The position numbers were made by a program, and so were the translations under genes. Positions 59,579 through 64,000 of a DNA stretch of 64,000 bases are shown here, in pieces. This stretch comes from Syntrophosphaera sp964463825 (GTDB taxonomy: Bacteria > Cloacimonadota > Cloacimonadia > Cloacimonadales > Cloacimonadaceae), in assembly GCA_964463825.1 (NCBI GenBank), contig CAYXEF010000002.1:1-64000 (forward strand), given 5' to 3'. Within the stretch, counting starts at the first letter, position 1. Each line of letters starts with the position of its first letter. The notes beneath the pieces are model-generated. The model did not search any database. It was not told where the DNA came from and saw only the letters and a list, made by a program, of their open reading frames with translations.

Positions 59579-61489
59579 ATGAACAAGTTAACTGCATTTT
59601 TCTTGATAGCTCTCTTCGTGACGCCATTTTTCGCACTTGACCACCACCGTGTCAGAACCTATCCTTGTCCCGACGGCCGCCTGATCGACGTTGTAAACGT
59701 GCCCGGCATTCCGCCTGAGCAAAGGATTGCCGGACCCATTGCCACTCCCTCGCGCAACGCAGTGATGCTGAACGGCGTTCCGGCCTTTGACTGGTGCTAC
59801 GGATGTTCCGCCACTTCGGGGGCGATGATGGCCGGATATTATGACCGGGGAGCGTTTGCCCAGATTTATACAGGACCCGTGAACGCAGGAATGGTGCCTT
59901 TGAACAACAGCGCCTGGGGTCCGGGCGAATGTACCCTCAGCGCCACGCACATGGGATATGACGGCTTGGCCGGATCTGGTCACGTGGACCGTTTCTGGAC
60001 CAACAACAGCGGTAACGATCCCTTCGGACCAGGCGATCCCACCGGCACGTATTGGGGCTGCACGGCGGATTACATGGGCACCAATCAACAGTGGTGGGGC
60101 AACAGCGATGGCAGCACGACCTTCGCCTATTATGTGGATGGATCGCCATTGTATGATCCCGGTGACGGAGAGAGCGGCCCGCCTTATTTCCGGGACGGCA
60201 TCCATGGATTACGCCTTTTCTTTCAATCACGTAATTATGCGGTCAGCGTGAATTACAACCAGTATATACAAGGCTGGGACGGCAACGAGTTCGGTTATAC
60301 GCTCGCTCAATTCCGGGCTTCGATCGATGCAGGCATTCCTGTTATGATCCAGATCGAAGGCCACTCCATGGTGGGCGTGGGCTATGAAAGCGCAAGTTCG
60401 ACTATCTATATACACAACACCTGGGACCACAGCCTGCACTCCATGACTTGGGGAGCTACCTACAGCAATATGGCGCATTACGGAGTCGGCGTGCTGGAGT
60501 TGATCCCGCCGCCGCAATTGCAGGTCGCGGATCCCAGTCTCAGCGCCATCTTGCTGCCCGATGATCCGGGAGAGGATTCTTTCACGATCCATAACGCCGG
60601 AGGCGGTCCGCTGAGTTTTGAGATCGTGCTCCAGACATTGCGGAGCAGCGATCCTGATGGATCGCGGCCTGATGCATCGAGGAACATCACCGGTAGCACA
60701 CTGAGCGTGGATGCGGTTGCCTACTATCCCGGCACCACCGCCAATTGGACATTGAGCTTGTATAATGGCAGCAATGACGATGAGTGGCTCAAGGATGTTT
60801 ATCTGACCATACCGCCGTATGTTCACGTCGTGGCATCCAATTTTACCGGAGGTGGAGGCGGCGATATGATCCCGGATCAGGCTGCGGGTACGGGAATAAC
60901 ATTGCACTGGCACGGCGAATCCGGCGGCTGGGGAGTGGTCTATCCGGGCAACACGGCAGTGGCAAGCTTGAACATCAGTATTCCCGAATACTATGAAGGC
61001 TCGCTGGTGCTGCCTTATCAGATCCACGGGGACGTCTACGGCTCTGAACCGCACGTGCTGAACGGACAATTGGTGATCCCGGTGATCCCTGCCTTGTTGC
61101 CTTGGTGCAGAATTGCACCTGTCATGGGCGAGCTTGTGGCAGGAGCGGATTTGGACATTTATGGGTATTTCAATGCTCTGGATTTGATTCCGGGGATTTA
61201 CACGGCGGATCTGGAACTTAGGTCCAACGATCCTGTTACACCCATACTGCTGCTCAGCGTAAGCTTGCAGGTCCGGGCGATCTTGCCGCCAGAAACCATT
61301 ATGCTGCAAAAAACACCGAATGGCGTACGCCTGACCTGGGATCCGGTGCCGGGAGCTATGGGATACAAGATCTATCGCTCGGAGTTGCCTGACAGTGGAT
61401 TCTATTGGGTTTTTACAACGGAGCTTTGCAGTTACGAGGAATACTTCTGGCTGCCTCAGCTGTTTTACAGGATCAGCGCAGAATATTGA
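59579..61489 (+). CDS. Secreted C39-like cysteine peptidase with beta-sandwich and fibronectin-like domains
   Basis: The 636-residue exported protein has a signal peptide (MNKLTAFFLIALFVTPFFA). Then comes a papain-like C39-type domain (about 50-320): the likely nucleophile is Cys76 in DWCYGCSATSGAMMAGYYD, and the later GHSMVGVGYES and IYIHNTWDHS supply His and Asn. Residues 320-540 look like Ig-like beta domains (LPDDPGEDSFTIHNAGGGPLSFEI resembles choice-of-anchor repeats). The end is a fibronectin III-like unit (NGVRLTWDPVPGAMGYKIYRS). An AAGGAAACGCA site precedes ATG 59579. Probably an extracellular protein-degrading or surface protein. Confidence 0.75.
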   Translation: MNKLTAFFLIALFVTPFFALDHHRVRTYPCPDGRLIDVVNVPGIPPEQRIAGPIATPSRNAVMLNGVPAFDWCYGCSATSGAMMAGYYDRGAFAQIYTGPVNAGMVPLNNSAWGPGECTLSATHMGYDGLAGSGHVDRFWTNNSGNDPFGPGDPTGTYWGCTADYMGTNQQWWGNSDGSTTFAYYVDGSPLYDPGDGESGPPYFRDGIHGLRLFFQSRNYAVSVNYNQYIQGWDGNEFGYTLAQFRASIDAGIPVMIQIEGHSMVGVGYESASSTIYIHNTWDHSLHSMTWGATYSNMAHYGVGVLELIPPPQLQVADPSLSAILLPDDPGEDSFTIHNAGGGPLSFEIVLQTLRSSDPDGSRPDASRNITGSTLSVDAVAYYPGTTANWTLSLYNGSNDDEWLKDVYLTIPPYVHVVASNFTGGGGGDMIPDQAAGTGITLHWHGESGGWGVVYPGNTAVASLNISIPEYYEGSLVLPYQIHGDVYGSEPHVLNGQLVIPVIPALLPWCRIAPVMGELVAGADLDIYGYFNALDLIPGIYTADLELRSNDPVTPILLLSVSLQVRAILPPETIMLQKTPNGVRLTWDPVPGAMGYKIYRSELPDSGFYWVFTTELCSYEEYFWLPQLFYRISAEY

Positions 61490-61520
61490 CCAATTGACAG
61501 TGTGTGGATTTCCGCGCGAT

Positions 61521-62009
61521 TCAATACCGGTGCTGATATTCAGTGAAGCATAACTGGATGCCGGACTCCAAGCTGGCAGTCTCGTAAAAAACGAGTTCCC
61601 AGTCTGACCAATCCACCTCTGGAAAATAGGTGTCGCCCTCAAACGCAGCATCGATGCGCGTCAGGTAGATTCGTGTGGCCCAAGGCAGAAACAGGCGAAA
61701 AATCTGAGCCCCACCGATGACGAAACATTGTTCGGATCCGCATAGATCCAGCACTTCCGCAACATCGTGACAGATAATCGCGCCCGGAACCCGAAACTCC
61801 GCATCTCGCGTGAGGATGACGTTTACGCGTTGATCCAAGGTACAGCCCAGCGACAAATAGGTCTTGCGTCCCATAATGACTGTGTGGCCGAGCGTCTTGG
61901 CCCTGAACCAAGCCAGGTCTTCCGGTATTTGCCAGGGCAGGCGGTTGTTCCGGCCGATCAGGTTGTTACTGTCCAGGGCGGCAATGATGCTGATCTGGGG
62001 GGAATTCAG
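61521..62009 (-). CDS. folA: Dihydrofolate reductase, apparent CTG start
   Basis: FolA reduces dihydrofolate with NADPH. Reading upstream of the first ATG (61874) in the same frame gives the missing DHFR N-terminus: IIAALDSNNLIGRNN, RLPWQIPEDLAWFRAKT with the catalytic Asp in EDLAWF, then VIMGRKTYLSLG. The C-terminal part has VIGGAQIFRLFLPWA. Frame and length (162 residues) fit a complete enzyme only if translation starts near 62009. There the available codon is CTG, overlapping the upstream stop as CTGA. No ATG, GTG or TTG lies in frame between that point and the conserved N-terminus. Confidence 0.85.
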   Translation of the reverse strand: MNSPQISIIAALDSNNLIGRNNRLPWQIPEDLAWFRAKTLGHTVIMGRKTYLSLGCTLDQRVNVILTRDAEFRVPGAIICHDVAEVLDLCGSEQCFVIGGAQIFRLFLPWATRIYLTRIDAAFEGDTYFPEVDWSDWELVFYETASLESGIQLCFTEYQHRY

Positions 62010-63373
62010 GAACTGAATACGATGTCTCCGGTCAGCAGACGGCTTTTCAGATAGATGGGGCGCACGGTGCTGAGACTGACCTTACCCTCGCAGATCACAT
62101 CCTCGCCAAAACTGATGTCTCCGGTGATGGAGAATTCAGAACACCCAACAAGCGAGGGCACGCCATCCTTGAACCGGGCCAGTATCTGCTCGATGCGGCC
62201 GTAGTAGCGGTCATCAAGTTCCAATATTGGTGGGCTCAAGAGGCCGCGCCGCAGGACGACCTGGTATTGATCGTTCAATTCATATGCGTCCGACCAGATC
62301 GCCAACAGGTCGTTGTTTTTTTTTACCGGAGCGAAGCGGGAGCGGGGCACGACCAGGGCACGGGAATTGCCCATCACGCTGATCGCAGCGCCCATGGCGG
62401 TCTCCAATTGATAGACCTGCGTACCGTCCACGGTCTTGGGATTGATGATCAAAGGCAGGAGCAGCACACCGTCGCCGGCTATCAATTGCCATTGCAGGGC
62501 TTTGAGATCGATCCAGATGTTGTTGGTGTTGAAATACTTGTAGAGTTCGATGTTCTGAAAGTCGGGCAGTTCCTCCGGCGGGCATTGCGCCACTTCGCGC
62601 AGCAACAGAGTACCGTGTTTGTCTTCGCAAAGATGGCCGCCTTTTTTATCGGCCTCGGTACGCAGGCAGACCTCCATCAGGAAATGGATGCCATTATCCT
62701 CCATATAGGCCGGAATGCCGGTATCCATCACGGCGCCGAGGTTGTCGGCATTGGAAACGAAGGCGTAGCGGTAACCGGCGTCGATCAGGCCGTCCAAGAT
62801 ACCGGAAGAAGACAACGCGGCGTAGATGTCCCCGTGGCCGGGGGGGTTCCACATTTGCTGCGGATCTTCGTGTTCAAAGGGATTGAGATCGCTGCGGCGG
62901 ACACGGGGAAACTTGTTTTGGATGAAGGAGATGGGCAGTTTCTGCTTGGTGAGATCCGGATACTTTGTAAGGTATTTCAGCGTGTCGGCTTCAGTATTGT
63001 AGCTGTTCATGAACATGAGCAGGACTTCGTAGCCGCTGCCGGCGCGCAAAGCCAGTACCTGGCGGGTGATGATGTCCAGGAAGTTCATGTTGCCCTTCAC
63101 CGGCAGCAGACTCTTGGCCGAAGACAGGCCCATACTGGTGCCCAATCCTCCGTTGAGCTTGATCACCACGATGTGTTTGAGGATGCTCTGCCGCCGAAAC
63201 TCAGCCAGGCTGGCGTAATCGATCAGGTTGGCCGGAGAGGGAGATTGGATCGATGCTTGCGGGAGCAGGCCACGATCGCCTTTGGCCAGCAGTTTGTAAT
63301 AGGCGCCGAAAGTGCGGATCACGCTGTCGGGTATGGCTTCAGAGCGCATTTGTTTGACAAACTGGCTCAGCAT
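62006..63373 (-). CDS. UTP-glucose-1-phosphate uridylyltransferase, eukaryotic UGP2 type
   Basis: This enzyme makes UDP-glucose for glycan synthesis. The 455-residue protein belongs to the UDPGP family typical of eukaryotes and some bacteria, not the GalU family. It shows VVIKLNGGLGTSMGLSSAKSLLPVKG as the nucleotide-binding loop, NPPGHGDIYAALSSSGILDGL and SNADNLGAVMD, with a left-handed beta-helix-like end (EFSITGDISFGEDVICEGKVSL). ATG 63373 overlaps the hutU stop by 7 bases. The stop overlaps the folA start. Confidence 0.9.
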   Translation of the reverse strand: MLSQFVKQMRSEAIPDSVIRTFGAYYKLLAKGDRGLLPQASIQSPSPANLIDYASLAEFRRQSILKHIVVIKLNGGLGTSMGLSSAKSLLPVKGNMNFLDIITRQVLALRAGSGYEVLLMFMNSYNTEADTLKYLTKYPDLTKQKLPISFIQNKFPRVRRSDLNPFEHEDPQQMWNPPGHGDIYAALSSSGILDGLIDAGYRYAFVSNADNLGAVMDTGIPAYMEDNGIHFLMEVCLRTEADKKGGHLCEDKHGTLLLREVAQCPPEELPDFQNIELYKYFNTNNIWIDLKALQWQLIAGDGVLLLPLIINPKTVDGTQVYQLETAMGAAISVMGNSRALVVPRSRFAPVKKNNDLLAIWSDAYELNDQYQVVLRRGLLSPPILELDDRYYGRIEQILARFKDGVPSLVGCSEFSITGDISFGEDVICEGKVSLSTVRPIYLKSRLLTGDIVFSS

Positions 63374-64000
63374 CTGTCAAGCTCCGCAATGCCTTTATCC
63401 TGCAGCAGTTCAGCCACCAGGGCGTCGATACGGGCATCGTCCACATACTGGGGGATCGTGATATGGCCGCGCTCGTGGTTGACCTGGTTCCAGGTTTGCG
63501 CGGTTTGGACGGCGTTGGGATTGCGGGCCCAGTTGCGGCGCCCGACTCCGCCCATGACATCCCAGGACAAGCCGGAGCGGACAACTTCGTCCATGGCAGG
63601 TGAACCATCCAGGACAATGCCGTTGCCGCCGTTCACCGAGCGTCCGATACCCACTCCACCGCCGTTGGAGAGCACGACCAGCGTCATACCCCGGGCAACG
63701 TTGCCGGCGAAGCACTGGGTCGCCATCTCAGCCATGACATTACTTCCGTCACGGATGTTGGCGGTTTCGCGGAAGGGGGAGTCGGTGCCGGAGGTGTCGT
63801 GGTGATCGCGGCCCAACATCACGGGTCCGATCTGCCCAGCGCGCACCATCTGGTTGAAACGCAGCGCGATACTTACCCGCTCCTGCTCATCGGCATACAG
63901 GATGCGGGCTTTGGTGCCCACCACCAATTTATTGGCAGCGGCCTGGCTGATCCAGTGGTGATTGTCGCGGTCCATGGCGTTGCGGATGGGATCGATCAAG
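63367..64000 (-). CDS. hutU: Urocanate hydratase, C-terminal part (5' end beyond window)
   Basis: HutU hydrates urocanate to imidazolonepropionate in histidine degradation toward glutamate. The visible 210 residues cover the C-terminal part: KARILYADEQERVSIALRFN, GRDHHDTSGTDSPFRETANIRDGSN, LSNGGGVGIGRSVNGGNG and DEVVRSGLSWDVMGGV. The DHxD and GGGVG regions are family hallmarks. The frame is open to the window edge, so the ATG at 63999 should not be taken as the start; most of the gene lies outside. It fits with gdhA in amino-acid breakdown. Confidence 0.9.
   Translation of the reverse strand, partial: LIDPIRNAMDRDNHHWISQAAANKLVVGTKARILYADEQERVSIALRFNQMVRAGQIGPVMLGRDHHDTSGTDSPFRETANIRDGSNVMAEMATQCFAGNVARGMTLVVLSNGGGVGIGRSVNGGNGIVLDGSPAMDEVVRSGLSWDVMGGVGRRNWARNPNAVQTAQTWNQVNHERGHITIPQYVDDARIDALVAELLQDKGIAELDRC

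Noticed and set aside
1..64000. Search for CRISPR arrays, insertion sequences, prophage genes, toxin-antitoxin pairs or defence islands
   Set aside because: No regularly spaced repeats, transposase, integrase or phage-like genes were seen. Nearly all of the sequence is accounted for by housekeeping and metabolic genes.

Overview
The window reads as one ordinary chromosomal stretch of a Gram-negative, fermentative, anaerobic-type bacterium. By eye the G+C content is in the mid-to-upper 50s percent. Gram-negative character comes from the Kdo pathway (waaA, kdsD), a SurA/PpiD-like lipoprotein, a SPOR protein and MurJ. Anaerobic amino-acid fermentation is suggested by a beta-keto acid cleavage enzyme (Kce type), glutamate dehydrogenase, urocanate hydratase, a HgdC-like archerase, a B12-dependent ribonucleotide reductase and a PPi-type phosphofructokinase. 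The Kce homologue carries His46, His48 and Glu230, the metal ligands I recall for the Candidatus Cloacimonas acidaminovorans enzyme. With the general gene content this makes the phylum Cloacimonadota my best guess. That is inference; no 16S rRNA gene is present.

Layout. 1-5.8 kb: tRNA-Asp with its own terminator, then a tightly overlapping run waaA, amrS, a NusG domain II protein, an unusual glycosyltransferase-Ppx/GppA fusion, and miaB broken by a 100-N gap. 5.9-20.2 kb: a long co-directional run (yicC, small membrane protein, rnr, murI, kce, nrdJ, zinc-ribbon membrane protein, apbE, folE2, M16 peptidase, HgdC-like activator, PHP phosphatase), most genes overlapping by 4 bases or nearly so. 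20.5-25.7 kb: acetyltransferase, holB, murJ, uvrC. 25.7-32.4 kb: TetR regulator, aminotransferase, two sugar-type ABC permeases and a DUF2723 membrane protein, closed by a clear terminator. 32.7-35.2 kb: a zinc-type ArsR sensor with its operator and a P-type metal ATPase. 35.3-39.1 kb: thrS, kdsD and a truncated APH-family kinase running into a second 100-N gap. 39.2-43.8 kb (minus strand): natA, natB-CPBP, glmS. 44.4-51.9 kb: methyltransferase, rho, SPOR protein, mutS, PpiD-like lipoprotein. 52.1-54.8 kb (minus): gdhA and pfp. Then dnaX (+), followed on the minus strand by a TM1266-like protein, a secreted protein and glnS. The end holds a secreted C39-like peptidase (+) and, on the minus strand, urocanate hydratase (cut by the window edge), a eukaryotic-type UDP-glucose pyrophosphorylase and dihydrofolate reductase.

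No phage, insertion sequence, CRISPR array or defence island is visible. The non-routine items are the GT-Ppx fusion, a dispersed intergenic repeat in three copies, a recurrent CTTGACA element 58-68 bases before gene starts, an orphan sugar-permease pair with an enlarged MalG-type subunit, and a dihydrofolate reductase that appears to start at CTG.
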